A DNA stretch of 56,770 bases from an uncultured Merdimonas sp. (GCA_944378225.1 CALWGE010000009.1:1-56770); one strand, 5' to 3'. Shown: positions 14,922 to 24,250, counted from the stretch's first letter. Program-made: numbers and translations. Notes: a model not told the origin generated them from the sequence alone.

Positions 14922-16598
14922 ATGAAACTGCTTCTTACTGCAATTAACGCAAAATATATACATTCCAATCTTGCCGTCTACAGTCTCAGTGCCGCTGCGG
15001 GCAGCAGATCCTGTGTGGAGCTTGCGGAATTTACCATTAATCACCGTACGGAAGAGATTCTGCAGGAACTCTATCTGCGGAAACCGGATGTGCTGTTATT
15101 TTCCTGCTATATCTGGAATATTGTTTATGTAAGGGAACTCGTGGAAAACTGCAGAAAAATCATGCCGGATGTTCCTGTCTGGCTGGGCGGACCGGAAGTA
15201 TCCTGGAACGCGGAAGAATTTCTTCGTGAAAACCCGGGAGCAGACGGGATACTGTGCGGGGAGGGTGAGGAAATTTTTCGCAGACTGGTGGAATGTTATG
15301 AGAATGGACAGGCAGATACAGAGAATCTGGCTGCAATTCCGGGACTTGTGTTCCGGGACAGGGCAAAGAAAAGGATCTGTTCAAATCCGCCTGCCCGCCT
15401 GCCGGATTTGAATGAGATTCCCTTTCCGTATACCGGAGTTTCGGAATTTGAAAACCGGATTATTTATTATGAATCGAGCCGCGGCTGTCCGTTTTCCTGC
15501 AGTTACTGTCTGTCTTCTGTGGAAAAAAGCGTCCGTTTCCGCAGCCTGGACAAGGTGTGCCGGGAACTTCAGTTTTTTCTGGATCGGAAAGTGCCGCAGG
15601 TCAAGTTCGTGGATCGGACCTTCAACAGCCGTAAAAGCCACGCGGTGGCCATATGGAAGTATATACTGGAGCATGATAACGGAATTACAAATTTTCATTT
15701 TGAGATTGAGGCGGAACTTCTGGATGCGGAGGAACTGGAACTTCTTGGATGCATGCGGCCGGGTCTGGTGCAGCTGGAGATTGGCGTGCAGTCTGCAAAT
15801 CAGAATACGCTGACAGCTGTACGCAGGAAAACAGATCTGGAGCAGCTTGAGACTGTGGTTGCTCAAATCCGAAAGAGACATAATATTCACCAGCACCTGG
15901 ATTTGATTGCCGGTCTGCCTTTTGAGGATTACAGCAGTTTTGGAAGCTCCTTTGACAGGGTGTTTTCCATGCATCCGGAACAGCTTCAGCTGGGTTTTCT
16001 GAAGGTGCTGAAAGGCGCGCCTATGTATCAGGATGCAGAAAAGTACGGGATAGTTTACCGGAGCCAGCCGCCTTATGAGGTATTAAGCACGCCATGGCTT
16101 TCGTTTGGAGATCTCCTGCGGCTTAAGATGATTGAAGAAATGGTGGAAATCTATTATAATAGTCACCAATTCCAGAAAACACTGGAAAAACTGATTTCCT
16201 GTTTTGCATCTCCGTTTTCATTTTTTGAGGAGCTGTCATGTTTCTACAGAGCAAATCAGGAAGGACAGAAGTCTTCCCGGGCGAGAAAATATGAACTGCT
16301 TCTGCTCTTTGCAGTGCAGCGTTTTCCGGAGGAGGAAAACAGATACAGAGAGCTTCTTACGATAGATTATTATCTGAGAGAACGGGCGAAGGCAAGACCT
16401 TCTTTTGCGCCCGAACAGAGCCGATACAAAGAAGAGATTCGGGAGATACAGAAAACACTGCCCAGACAGGTGCACATAGAAGCAGTTGCCGGGGAAGGGG
16501 CAGCGCCCCGGATTCTGGTTTTTGATTACGAAAAGAGGGATCCGTTGACGGGAGATGCGCTTTTAACCTGTCTGGAGGCAGAAAGAGGTGAAAGATGA
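14922..16598 (+). CDS. B12-binding domain radical SAM protein (DUF4080 type)
   Basis: The 558-residue protein starts with a cobalamin-binding Rossmann domain (residues 1-140: LLLTAINAKYIHSNLA, VWLGGPEVS). The radical SAM barrel follows, with the cluster motif CPFSCSYC. A C-terminal region of about 170 residues resembles DUF4080. Class B radical SAM enzymes of this type usually methylate or rearrange unactivated carbon atoms; the substrate is unknown. The stop overlaps the start of the exonuclease gene by 4 nt. The start has AGGGAGAA about 9 nt upstream. No partner gene clarifies the role. Confidence 0.88.
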   Translation: MKLLLTAINAKYIHSNLAVYSLSAAAGSRSCVELAEFTINHRTEEILQELYLRKPDVLLFSCYIWNIVYVRELVENCRKIMPDVPVWLGGPEVSWNAEEFLRENPGADGILCGEGEEIFRRLVECYENGQADTENLAAIPGLVFRDRAKKRICSNPPARLPDLNEIPFPYTGVSEFENRIIYYESSRGCPFSCSYCLSSVEKSVRFRSLDKVCRELQFFLDRKVPQVKFVDRTFNSRKSHAVAIWKYILEHDNGITNFHFEIEAELLDAEELELLGCMRPGLVQLEIGVQSANQNTLTAVRRKTDLEQLETVVAQIRKRHNIHQHLDLIAGLPFEDYSSFGSSFDRVFSMHPEQLQLGFLKVLKGAPMYQDAEKYGIVYRSQPPYEVLSTPWLSFGDLLRLKMIEEMVEIYYNSHQFQKTLEKLISCFASPFSFFEELSCFYRANQEGQKSSRARKYELLLLFAVQRFPEEENRYRELLTIDYYLRERAKARPSFAPEQSRYKEEIREIQKTLPRQVHIEAVAGEGAAPRILVFDYEKRDPLTGDALLTCLEAERGER

Positions 16599-17308
16599 CA
16601 GACAGTTATATTGCTCTGGACCTTGAGACCACAGGTTTAAGTCCGACAGAAGACAGGATTCTGGAGATTGGGGCTGTAAAAGTAAAAAACGGAAAGATTC
16701 AGGATACCTATGAAGCGCTTCTGAATCCGGGAATCCCTGTCAGCCCCCGGATTCAGGAACTGACCGGGATTACAGATGAGATGGCTGCCGGTGGAAGGGA
16801 GACTAACGCAGCGGTGACAGAACTGGTGGAATTCTGTGAAGAACTGCCGCTGCTGGGTCATAATATCCTGTTTGATTACAGCTTTGTGAAAAACAATGCC
16901 GTAAACTTTGGACTGAAGTTTGAAAAGGCTGGAATCGACACGCTGAAGATTGCAAGGGCGCTGCTTCCGGACGTGGAACATAAGAGTCTGACATCCCTTT
17001 GCTGTCATTTCTGTATTTCTCATGAACGCGCACACCGGGCGGTGGATGACGCATGCGCTGCAATGGAACTTTACAAACGGCTGATACGTGAATTTCCGGA
17101 GAGCCCGGAAGAGCTTTTTGTGCCAAAACAACTGGTGTATAAGGCAAAAAAGCAGAGCCCGGCCACACCTGCCCAAAAAGGATACTTGAATGATCTGATA
17201 AAATATCATAAAATAGCGTTAGACGTGTCTGCGGACACTCTGACAAAAAGCGAGGCATCCAAGTTAATTGATAAAATCATTTCCACATACGGGAGGATCA
17301 TAAGATGA
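16595..17308 (+). CDS. DnaQ-like 3'-5' exonuclease (DEDDh family)
   Basis: The 237-residue protein has an epsilon-type exonuclease domain in residues 1-165. The DEDDh residues are visible in ALDLETTGL (Asp, Glu), GHNILFDYSF (Asp) and HRAVDDACAA (His, Asp). The last 70 residues form a small extra domain (TPAQKGYLNDLIKYHK ... KSEASKLIDKI) similar to tails on stand-alone DnaQ-like nucleases. It probably trims DNA or RNA ends in repair. It overlaps the previous and the next gene by 4 nt each (ATGA), so the three genes form one operon. Confidence 0.88.
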   Translation: MTDSYIALDLETTGLSPTEDRILEIGAVKVKNGKIQDTYEALLNPGIPVSPRIQELTGITDEMAAGGRETNAAVTELVEFCEELPLLGHNILFDYSFVKNNAVNFGLKFEKAGIDTLKIARALLPDVEHKSLTSLCCHFCISHERAHRAVDDACAAMELYKRLIREFPESPEELFVPKQLVYKAKKQSPATPAQKGYLNDLIKYHKIALDVSADTLTKSEASKLIDKIISTYGRIIR

Positions 17309-17409
17309 ATTGGTACGATAAAAAATCCAGAAAAATTATTTCTACAGTGATTATTGTGATTCTGGTAATAGCGATGGTAGTGCCGATGCTGTCCTATGCG
17401 CTTTCATAA
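17305..17409 (+). CDS. 34-residue single-pass membrane miniprotein (Prli42-like)
   Basis: A short gene beginning MNWYDKKSRKIISTVII, with a basic cytosolic end and one hydrophobic helix (VIIVILVIAMVVPML). It overlaps the exonuclease stop by ATGA and has GGGAGGA upstream, so it is well placed for coupled translation. Its length, the KKxRK start and the single helix resemble Prli42, the Firmicutes miniprotein that anchors the stressosome in Listeria. No stressosome gene lies nearby, so the function is a suggestion by resemblance only. Confidence 0.6.
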   Translation: MNWYDKKSRKIISTVIIVILVIAMVVPMLSYALS

Positions 17410-17482
17410 AACAGGAAAAGGACAGACGGCAGACAGCGGCCGGCATAAGGCCGGCGGCCGACAGGAAAAGAGGAGAGTATTT

Positions 17483-18922
17483 ATGAAAAAAATAACCTGG
17501 TTTGCGGCGCTGGCGCTGGGAATTATGGCTGCAGCAGGCAGCACAGAAGCGCAGGCGGCAGGAACCGCTTCAGATTCCGTGATTCATACAGGAGTTTACA
17601 TCGACGGAATGGATATGTCCGGAAAGACGGCAGCAGAAGCCCGGGAGGAACTGGAGGTTTATGCGGACGAGATGGCGGCTGAGACACTGACTCTCTGTAT
17701 CGGAGAAAATCAGCTGCAGCCCACCCTGAGTTCTCTGGGGCTGGAATGTACGAATCTGGACGTTACAGAGGAAGCGCTTCAGCTTGGAAAGACGGGGAAT
17801 ATTATACAGCGGTATAAAGATCGCAAGGATCTGGAGCATGAAAACAAGAATTACCAGCTGGAGTGGACGCTGGACCGGGAACTGGTATCCGAATATGTGA
17901 ACAGCGAGTGTACACAGTTTGACCAGGAGGCGGTAGACGCAGGTCTGAAAAAGAGCGGCAGCACCTTTGAATATGTTCCGGGAACCACAGGGCTTGTGCT
18001 GGATGTGGACGGAGCTGTGGATACCATTATCAGCTATATAGAAAATGAGTGGGATTATACAGAAGGCAGTGTTGAACTTCCGGTAACGCTTGACGAGCCT
18101 CAGGGAAATGAAGAAGAGCTGAAAAAAATTCAGGATAATCTCGGCACATTTACCACCAGTTATAAAACATCCGGAAGCAGCCGTTCTGCAAACATAGCCA
18201 GAGGAGCGGAACTGATCAACGGAACGATTCTTTATCCGGGAGAGACGTTCTCTGCCTATGAAGCTGTCAGTCCGTTTACCGCAGCAAACGGATATTACAT
18301 GGCTGGATCCTATCTGAACGGAGAGACTGTAGACAGTATGGGAGGCGGAATCTGTCAGGTTTCCACCACTCTTTACAACGCAGTGATCCGCGCAGAACTG
18401 GAAATTGTGGAACGCTCCGGTCATTCCATGCCCGTATCTTATGTGGAGCCGGCGGATGACGCGGCCATTGCGGGAACCTATAAGGATCTGAAGTTCAAAA
18501 ATAATCTGGATTCTCCGATTTATATTGAGGCATATACGTCCAATAAGACGGTAACCTTTACTATTTATGGCGAGGAGACGAGACCTTCGAACCGGACTCT
18601 GAAATTTACCAGTACGACGGTGAGCACTACCCCTGCCCCTACGCAGATTGTCGCAGATGCCGGGCAGCCTATTGGTTATATTGTCGAAAAGAAAGGGCAG
18701 ACAGGTATCGTTGCAGAACTCTACAAACACATATATGTGAATGGCGTGGAACAGGATGTGGTAAAAGAAAACAAGACCACGTATCAGATGTTCCCGCGGA
18801 CTATTACTGTGGGTGTGGCAGGAGATCCGAACCTCTCCAATGAACTGCAGGCAGCGATTGCCACGCAGGATGAGGCACTTGTACATGCTACGCTGGCTTC
18901 CTGCGTTGAGCGGATGCAGTAG
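17483..18922 (+). CDS. VanW family secreted/anchored protein with peptidoglycan-binding domain
   Basis: The 479-residue protein has a signal peptide (MKKITWFAALALGIMAAAG, cleavage near AQA). A region like the PG-binding domain of L,D-transpeptidases follows (about residues 35-200). The VanW domain runs from about 225 to 360, with LYPGETFSAYEAVSP and MGGGICQVSTTLYNAVI. A beta-rich end (residues 380-450) may be G5-like. VanW proteins accompany some vancomycin-resistance clusters but most are cell-envelope proteins of unknown activity. No van genes are nearby. ATG 17483 has AGAGGAGAG upstream. Confidence 0.85.
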   Translation: MKKITWFAALALGIMAAAGSTEAQAAGTASDSVIHTGVYIDGMDMSGKTAAEAREELEVYADEMAAETLTLCIGENQLQPTLSSLGLECTNLDVTEEALQLGKTGNIIQRYKDRKDLEHENKNYQLEWTLDRELVSEYVNSECTQFDQEAVDAGLKKSGSTFEYVPGTTGLVLDVDGAVDTIISYIENEWDYTEGSVELPVTLDEPQGNEEELKKIQDNLGTFTTSYKTSGSSRSANIARGAELINGTILYPGETFSAYEAVSPFTAANGYYMAGSYLNGETVDSMGGGICQVSTTLYNAVIRAELEIVERSGHSMPVSYVEPADDAAIAGTYKDLKFKNNLDSPIYIEAYTSNKTVTFTIYGEETRPSNRTLKFTSTTVSTTPAPTQIVADAGQPIGYIVEKKGQTGIVAELYKHIYVNGVEQDVVKENKTTYQMFPRTITVGVAGDPNLSNELQAAIATQDEALVHATLASCVERMQ

Positions 18923-18936
18923 AGAGGCGTCGGAAG

Positions 18937-19926
18937 ATGAAGGTTGGAAAAATATCAGAAACAGTATTAAAAAGAAGCATCTTTAAGCAGATTCATACCA
19001 GACGCGAGGAGGTACTGCTGGGAGCCGGCGTAGGCGAGGACTGTGCGGCTGTGAAGCTGGCGCCGGATGAGGTTTTTGTGATTTCTACGGATCCGATTAC
19101 GGGTACCGTGAAGGATACGGGAATGCTGGCGATTCAGATTACAGCTAATGATCTGGCCAGCAGCGGAGCGGAGCCGGTAGGGGTCATGCTGACCGTGCTT
19201 TTGCCTGAAGAGATTGAGGAGAAAGATATCCGGGAAATGATGGGGCAGGTGGAAGAAGCCTGTTCCTCTTTCCATATTCAGGTTATGGGAGGTCATACAG
19301 AGGTCACACGGGCCGTTAACCAGCCTGTGATCAGCGTCACCGGCGTGGGAAAGGTTCGGGAGGATCGGCTGGTATCCACTGCAGGTGCAAAACCGGGACA
19401 GGACATTCTGGTGACAAAATGGATTGGCATCGAAGGAACTTCGATTATTGCCAAAGAAAAGGAAAGCGAACTTCTTGCACGTTTTTCTGCATCTTTTGTA
19501 GACACAGCCAAAGATTTTGATCGGTATTTGTCGGTGGTACCGGAATCCAGGATTGCCGTGGAGCATGGAGTCAGCGCCATGCATGATGTGACAGAGGGTG
19601 GTATTTACGGCGCGCTCTGGGAAGTGGCGGAAGCTTCAGGAGTAGGACTGGAAGCGGATTTGAAGGCAATTCCCATTCGACAGGAAACAGTGGAGATTTG
19701 CGAGTATTTCGAATTGAATCCCTATTACCTGATTTCCAGTGGCTGTATGCTGATGACTGCAGAGCGGGGACACGATCTGGCGAGAAAGCTTCAGGCAGCA
19801 GGGATTCCGGCAGCTGTTATTGGAAAGACCACGGAAGGAAAAGCACGTCGTATCTGGAATGGCAAAGAAGAGAGTTATCTGGAACGTCCGAAGACGGATG
19901 AATTGTATAAAATCTATAAAAACTGA
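18937..19926 (+). CDS. AIR synthase-related protein (HypE/ThiL/PurM fold)
   Basis: The 329-residue protein has the ATP-binding AIRS fold: GAGVGEDCAAV with acidic STDPITG in the N-terminal half and HDVTEGGIYGALWEVAEASG in the C-terminal half, both typical of HypE-like proteins. The cysteine-bearing C-terminus of true HypE (PRIC) is absent, and no hydrogenase maturation genes are near, so the role is not HypE. Such orphans often sit beside Lrp regulators and aminotransferases in Clostridia, as here. The next gene starts 15 nt later, which suggests one operon. Confidence 0.82.
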   Translation: MKVGKISETVLKRSIFKQIHTRREEVLLGAGVGEDCAAVKLAPDEVFVISTDPITGTVKDTGMLAIQITANDLASSGAEPVGVMLTVLLPEEIEEKDIREMMGQVEEACSSFHIQVMGGHTEVTRAVNQPVISVTGVGKVREDRLVSTAGAKPGQDILVTKWIGIEGTSIIAKEKESELLARFSASFVDTAKDFDRYLSVVPESRIAVEHGVSAMHDVTEGGIYGALWEVAEASGVGLEADLKAIPIRQETVEICEYFELNPYYLISSGCMLMTAERGHDLARKLQAAGIPAAVIGKTTEGKARRIWNGKEESYLERPKTDELYKIYKN

Positions 19927-19941
19927 CGGGAGGTTATGGTT

Positions 19942-20424
19942 GTGAGAGAAAAAATTCTGACGTTTATTGAGAACAACAGTCGTATTGAGCTGAAGGATCT
20001 GGCTGTGATGCTGGGATCCAGCGAGGCGGAGATAGCCAATGAGATTGCAGATATGGAAAAAGAGGGGATTATCTGCGGTTATCATACCCTGATTGACTGG
20101 GATAAAACCAGCGAGGAAAAAGTAACCGCTCTCATTGAAGTGAAGGTTACGCCGCAGCGGGGACTGGGGTTTGACAAGGTGGCAGAACGTATTTACAACT
20201 ATCCCGAAGTGAACAGTGTGTATCTGATCTCCGGCGGCTTTGACTTCCTGGTTATGCTGGAAGGAAAGACTATGCGCGATGTGGCTCAGTTTGTATCCGA
20301 TAAGCTGTCGCCGCTGGATTCCGTGCTGAGTACTGCCACACATTTCATATTGAAAAAATATAAGGATCATGGTTCTATTATGGCACATGAATCCAAAGAC
20401 GAAAGGATGCTGATGACACTGTGA
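19942..20424 (+). CDS. Lrp/AsnC family transcriptional regulator
   Basis: The 160-residue protein has an N-terminal helix-turn-helix (MREKILTFIENNSRIELKD) and a C-terminal RAM/AsnC ligand domain (from about residue 65, with VYLISGGFDFLVML). Such regulators sense amino acids and bind DNA as octamers. I chose GTG 19942 because GGGAGG at 19928-19933 is 8 nt upstream; the ATG at 19936 would leave 2 nt. The stop overlaps the GTG start of the aminotransferase gene, so it probably responds to that enzyme's substrate. Confidence 0.9.
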   Translation: MREKILTFIENNSRIELKDLAVMLGSSEAEIANEIADMEKEGIICGYHTLIDWDKTSEEKVTALIEVKVTPQRGLGFDKVAERIYNYPEVNSVYLISGGFDFLVMLEGKTMRDVAQFVSDKLSPLDSVLSTATHFILKKYKDHGSIMAHESKDERMLMTL

Positions 20425-21599
20425 GAAATCCATTATCCGATAAAGTTGTTTCGATTTCCCCGTCTGGCATCCGTAAATTCTTTGATATTGTAAGTGAGAT
20501 GCCGGACGCGATTTCCCTGGGTGTGGGCGAGCCGGACTTTGACACTCCCTGGCATATCCGGGATGAAGGTATTTACGCTCTGGAAAAGGGGCGTACCTTC
20601 TATACTTCCAACGCCGGACTGAAAGAGCTGCGGCAGGAAATTGTCCGTTATCTGGAACGGCGCATTCATACCAGTTATAATCCGGCAGACGAGGTGCTCA
20701 TTACTGTAGGAGGCAGCGAAGGTATTGATATGGCTTTTCGCGCCATGCTCAATCCCGGAGATGAGGTTCTGATTCCCCAGCCCAGCTATGTATCTTATGA
20801 GCCCTGTGCGGTTCTGGCAGACGGCGTGCCGGTGATTATTGAATTGAAGGCAGAAAATGATTTCCGGCTTACAAAGCAGGAGCTTCTGGACGCAATAACT
20901 GATAAGACGAAGATTCTTGTCCTTCCGTTTCCGAATAATCCTACGGGAGCTATTATGGAGAAGAAGGATCTGGAAGAGATTGCGCAGGTTGTTATTGAAA
21001 AAGATATTTACGTTCTTTCAGATGAGATTTATTCTGAACTGAGTTATAAAGGCGAGCATGTGTCGATCGCGAGTCTGCCGGGCATGAAGGAACGGACCAT
21101 TCTGATCAATGGCTTTTCCAAAGCCTATGCCATGACCGGATGGCGTCTGGGATATGCCTGCGGTCCGGCGGAAATTATCGGCCAGATGACAAAAATTCAT
21201 CAGTACGCGATTATGTGTGCACCGACAAACAGTCAGTATGCGGCAGTGGAGGCTCTCAGAAACGGAGATGCAGATGTGGCTGTTATGCGGGAATCTTACG
21301 ATCAGAGACGCCGTTTTCTCATGAATGCGTTCCGGGAAATGGGACTTTCCTGTTTTGAACCCTACGGGGCCTTTTATGCTTTTCCCTGTATCCGGGAATT
21401 CGGAATGACGTCAGAGGAATTTGCGACCCGTTTCCTGGAAGAGGAGAAGGTTGCGGTAGTCCCCGGAACGGCTTTTGGAGCCTGCGGAGAAGGTTTTCTG
21501 AGGATTTCCTATGCCTATTCTCTGGAACAGCTGAAAGAAGCACTGGGACGCCTGGGTCATTTTGTGGCAAGGCTGCGTGCGGAAAAAGGAGCGAGGTAA
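20421..21599 (+). CDS. Pyridoxal-phosphate aminotransferase, class I/II
   Basis: The 392-residue fold-type I enzyme shows the expected active-site sites: NNPTGAI (Asn/Pro loop), SDEIYSEL (Asp and Tyr that hold the cofactor), INGFSKAYAMTGWRLGY (the Schiff-base lysine in SKAYAMTGWR). GFLRISYAYS contains the Arg that binds the substrate carboxylate. It belongs to the aspartate/aromatic or PatA-like group, and the amino-acid substrate cannot be told from sequence. The GTG start overlaps the Lrp stop (GTGA), and its TAA overlaps the trmL ATG by 1 nt. Confidence 0.92.
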   Translation: MRNPLSDKVVSISPSGIRKFFDIVSEMPDAISLGVGEPDFDTPWHIRDEGIYALEKGRTFYTSNAGLKELRQEIVRYLERRIHTSYNPADEVLITVGGSEGIDMAFRAMLNPGDEVLIPQPSYVSYEPCAVLADGVPVIIELKAENDFRLTKQELLDAITDKTKILVLPFPNNPTGAIMEKKDLEEIAQVVIEKDIYVLSDEIYSELSYKGEHVSIASLPGMKERTILINGFSKAYAMTGWRLGYACGPAEIIGQMTKIHQYAIMCAPTNSQYAAVEALRNGDADVAVMRESYDQRRRFLMNAFREMGLSCFEPYGAFYAFPCIREFGMTSEEFATRFLEEEKVAVVPGTAFGACGEGFLRISYAYSLEQLKEALGRLGHFVARLRAEKGAR

Positions 21600-22096
21600 T
21601 GGCTCTTAATATTGTGCTGCTGGAACCGGAGATCCCTGCAAATACCGGAAACATAGGGAGAACCTGTGTTGCCACGAATACACGTCTTCATCTTATTGAA
21701 CCGCTGGGTTTCCGGCTGGGCGAGAAAGATTTGAAGAGAGCAGGAATGGATTACTGGTCACAGCTGGATGTGACAACCTATATAAATTATGAAGATTTTT
21801 TGAGACGGAATCCCGGTGCGCGCCCCTGGATGGCGACGACGAAAGGGGCAAAACTCTATACGGAGGCTGCGTTTGAGCCGGATTGCTATATCATGTTCGG
21901 CAAGGAGAGCGCAGGAATTCCGGAAGAAATTCTGCTGGAAAATCAGGAACGGGCAGTTCGCATTCCCATGGTGGGGGACACGCGTTCCCTGAACCTTTCC
22001 AATTCTGTGGCCATTGTACTTTACGAGGCGCTGCGTCAGAACGGGTTTCCGGAGATGAAGCTTACAGGGCAGCTCACAAAATATAATTGGAGTTAG
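21599..22096 (+). CDS. trmL: tRNA (cytidine(34)/uridine(34)-2'-O)-methyltransferase
   Basis: TrmL methylates the ribose of wobble nucleotide 34 in tRNA-Leu species. The 165 residues match this small SPOUT enzyme. Knot motifs are visible: EPEIPANTGNIGRT at the N-terminus, MFGKESAGIPEEIL and IPMVGDTRSLNLSNSVAIV at the SAM pocket. Translation is coupled to the aminotransferase gene by TAATG. It is the last gene of this run. Confidence 0.95.
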   Translation: MALNIVLLEPEIPANTGNIGRTCVATNTRLHLIEPLGFRLGEKDLKRAGMDYWSQLDVTTYINYEDFLRRNPGARPWMATTKGAKLYTEAAFEPDCYIMFGKESAGIPEEILLENQERAVRIPMVGDTRSLNLSNSVAIVLYEALRQNGFPEMKLTGQLTKYNWS

Positions 22097-22178
22097 CTGA
22101 CTTTGAAAAGAATGTCTGTGCACTGCGGCGGCCGGCGGGACTGAATTTCTGAAACAGTCAGACGATACAGGAGAAGTT

Positions 22179-23459
22179 ATGAAAAGAACACGAGGCTCAA
22201 AACTGACAGGAATCATACGGAAACTGATGATACTGGCTCTCGCGCTTGCGCTTGGGATTCCTTCCTATGCGGCAAAGACGCCGGATGAGAGTGACGTGGA
22301 GGAAATTCAGGAGGAGATCGATAACCAGCAGGAGGAAATTAACAAGACACAGCAGGAGATTGATGAAACAGAGGATAAGAAGCAGAAACTGCAGGAAGCC
22401 AAGGAAAACATGGAAGATTATCTGGCAGATCTGAACAAGCAGTATGCTTCCCTGGAAGATGAAATCAATGCACTGAATCAGCAGATCGCCGACAAGCAGG
22501 CGGAAATCGAAAAAACACAGGCAGAGCTGGAGGAAGCCAGGGCTGTGGAGGAACAGCAGTATGCGGATATGAAGGCCCGCATTCAATATATGTATGAACA
22601 TCCTCAGAGTTCGTTTCTGGAAGTTCTTATCACTTCCGGAAGCTTTGCGGATGCTCTGAACCAGGCAGGCTACACAGCCAGTATCACTGCGTACGATCGG
22701 GAAATGTTTGAGCAGTATGTGGCTCAGAAGGAAGAAATAGCCGATCAGGAGGCCAGACTGCAGGGAGAGAAGGAAGCGCTGGATGAACTGCAGGCGTCTG
22801 TAACGCAGAAGCAGAATGAAGTAACAGCTCTGGCAAACAGCACTTCGGGAAAGATCAGCCAGCATGTAAATGAGATTGCCCAGGCTCAGGCCGATCTGGA
22901 TGGAAAGAATAATACTCTGGAGAACCAGAAGGCGGTTCTGGAAGAGCTGATTGCGGAAAAGAAACAAATAGAGGCCCAGATTGAGGCGGCAAAGGCCGCG
23001 GAAATTGAGGCTTCTCTGGGAGATGTAACCGGAGTACGTACCACAGAGCTGGAATACGTACAGTACGCACCTTATAACGCCACAGAGGAAGAAGTCACCG
23101 CGCTGGCGGTTCTGATTTACTGTGAGGCTGGTAATCAGGGAGCTGAAGGTCAGCTGGCGGTAGGCTCCGTAGTTATGAATCGTATCCGTGATCCCCGGTT
23201 TGCACAAAACGATATCATGAGTGTAATCCGGGCATCAGGGCAGTTCTCGCCTGTAACATCCGGCCGTTTCGATCTGATGCTGGAGCAGGGACTTGATTCT
23301 GTGACGGAATCCTGCTATACGGCAGCAAGACGCGCCATCAGCGGCGAATCTAATGTAGGCAACCGGGTATTTTTCCGTACCTATGCGAACTACCCGTCTT
23401 TAAGCGGTCTGGTAATAGGCGCTCATATCTTTTCCTATACCTGGAATTATGCCGCGTAA
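22179..23459 (+). CDS. Secreted coiled-coil cell wall hydrolase (PcsB-like N-terminus, SleB domain)
   Basis: The 426-residue protein has a basic signal peptide (helix near LALALALGIPSYAA). Residues about 35-270 form a long Glu/Gln/Lys-rich coiled coil of the PcsB/RipA type with a central hinge (YMYEHPQSSFLEVLI). The C-terminal 130 residues are a SleB hydrolase domain: VLIYCEAGNQGAEGQLAVGSV contains its catalytic-site glutamate, and RAISGESNVGNRVFF follows. SleB domains are lytic transglycosylases for spore cortex or wall. The coiled coil suggests activation by a membrane partner such as FtsEX. CAGGAGAAG precedes ATG 22179 and a terminator follows. Confidence 0.88.
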   Translation: MKRTRGSKLTGIIRKLMILALALALGIPSYAAKTPDESDVEEIQEEIDNQQEEINKTQQEIDETEDKKQKLQEAKENMEDYLADLNKQYASLEDEINALNQQIADKQAEIEKTQAELEEARAVEEQQYADMKARIQYMYEHPQSSFLEVLITSGSFADALNQAGYTASITAYDREMFEQYVAQKEEIADQEARLQGEKEALDELQASVTQKQNEVTALANSTSGKISQHVNEIAQAQADLDGKNNTLENQKAVLEELIAEKKQIEAQIEAAKAAEIEASLGDVTGVRTTELEYVQYAPYNATEEEVTALAVLIYCEAGNQGAEGQLAVGSVVMNRIRDPRFAQNDIMSVIRASGQFSPVTSGRFDLMLEQGLDSVTESCYTAARRAISGESNVGNRVFFRTYANYPSLSGLVIGAHIFSYTWNYAA

Positions 23460-23483
23460 AGATAGGTTTTAAGGTGAAAAATG

Positions 23484-23522
23484 AACGGAGAATCCTGTTT
23501 TTCAGGGATTCTCCGTTTTTTA
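23484..23522 (+). terminator. Rho-independent terminator after the SleB gene
   Basis: ACGGAGAATCCTG pairs with CAGGGATTCTCCGT (one bulged C) around TTTTT, followed by TTTTTT. Confidence 0.85.
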
Positions 23523-23609
23523 ACATAGAAAATGTGCCTTTGTGTGGTATTTGAGCCAAAAATGCAAGAGAAAAAACAAAAAGTGCAACTAAATTCCGGT
23601 GAGATTTGA

Positions 23610-23615
23610 TATAAT
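23610..23615 (+). promoter_or_regulatory. Likely -10 box of the mannose-family PTS operon
   Basis: TATAAT stands in a TTTGATATAATACTAT context, about 125 nt before the first PTS gene. No convincing -35 box lies 16-18 nt upstream, which suggests an activator or an extended leader. The leader contains a GC-rich inverted repeat GGGAGCGGGCTTGCCTGCCC near 23681-23700. Confidence 0.5.
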
Positions 23616-23741
23616 ACTATACGTAAATATATGCTGCCTCTCATAGGATACGTTTGGGAAGCGCTTGTACTAAAGCATGAGGGAGCGGGCTTGCCTGCCC
23701 GGGTTATGCTGAAATATTTTTAGGAAAGGGGGAAATGATAC

Positions 23742-24218
23742 ATGCCCGATATTCGATTGACGAGAATTGACAATCGGCTGATTCATGGTCAGGTTGCGAC
23801 ACAGTGGTGCGGCGTTGTAGGCGCTAATCTGCTTCTGGTTGCAAATGATGCGGTAGCCAAGGATGAATTCCGCCAGGGCCTGATGAACATGGCTGCGCCG
23901 TCCTATGCGCAGACACGGTTCTTTACACTGGAGAAGACAATCAATATCATCCACAAGGCTTCTGCGAATCAGCATATTGCAATTATTTGTGAATCACCTC
24001 AGGATGTGCTTAAGCTGGTAGAAGGCGGAGTGCCGATTAAGAAAGTAAACATCGGAAATATGCACATGGCTGAGGGTAAGCGTCAGGTTGCGACTTCAGT
24101 CGCAGTTGATGATGATGACGTAGCTTGCTTTAAGAAGCTGCAGGAGCTTGGTGTGGAACTGGAGATTAAGCGTGTTCCGGACACACCGACAGAAAGTACT
24201 GACAAATTGTTCAAATAA
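23742..24218 (+). CDS. PTS mannose/fructose/sorbose family EIIB
   Basis: EIIB takes the phosphate from EIIA and passes it to the sugar during transport. The 158 residues match the mannose-family EIIB; the phosphorylated His lies in RIDNRLIHGQVATQW. It starts an operon with IIC, IID, an unknown gene, IIA and agaS. The agaS neighbour favours an amino-galactose substrate. Codon use in this gene and the next few is strongly biased, as in highly expressed genes. AGGAAAGGGGG precedes the start. Confidence 0.92.
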   Translation: MPDIRLTRIDNRLIHGQVATQWCGVVGANLLLVANDAVAKDEFRQGLMNMAAPSYAQTRFFTLEKTINIIHKASANQHIAIICESPQDVLKLVEGGVPIKKVNIGNMHMAEGKRQVATSVAVDDDDVACFKKLQELGVELEIKRVPDTPTESTDKLFK

Positions 24219-24250
24219 CTATTGAGTGGTTTATTTGGAAAGGAGCAAAT

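Noticed and set aside
14782-14925. 47-codon open frame with a CxxC that ends in ATGA over the radical SAM start
   Set aside because: No ribosome site precedes its ATG and the composition is like a spacer; the overlap alone is not enough to call a gene.
17436-17462. GC-rich inverted repeat (GGCCGGCATAAGGCCGGC) between the miniprotein and VanW genes
   Set aside because: It has no T-run and occurs once; it may be a weak stem but no role can be supported.
23656-23669. AAGCGCTT core resembling a catabolite-repression (cre) site before the PTS operon
   Set aside because: The flanks are GGG and GTA rather than TGT and ACA, so the match is too weak to call.
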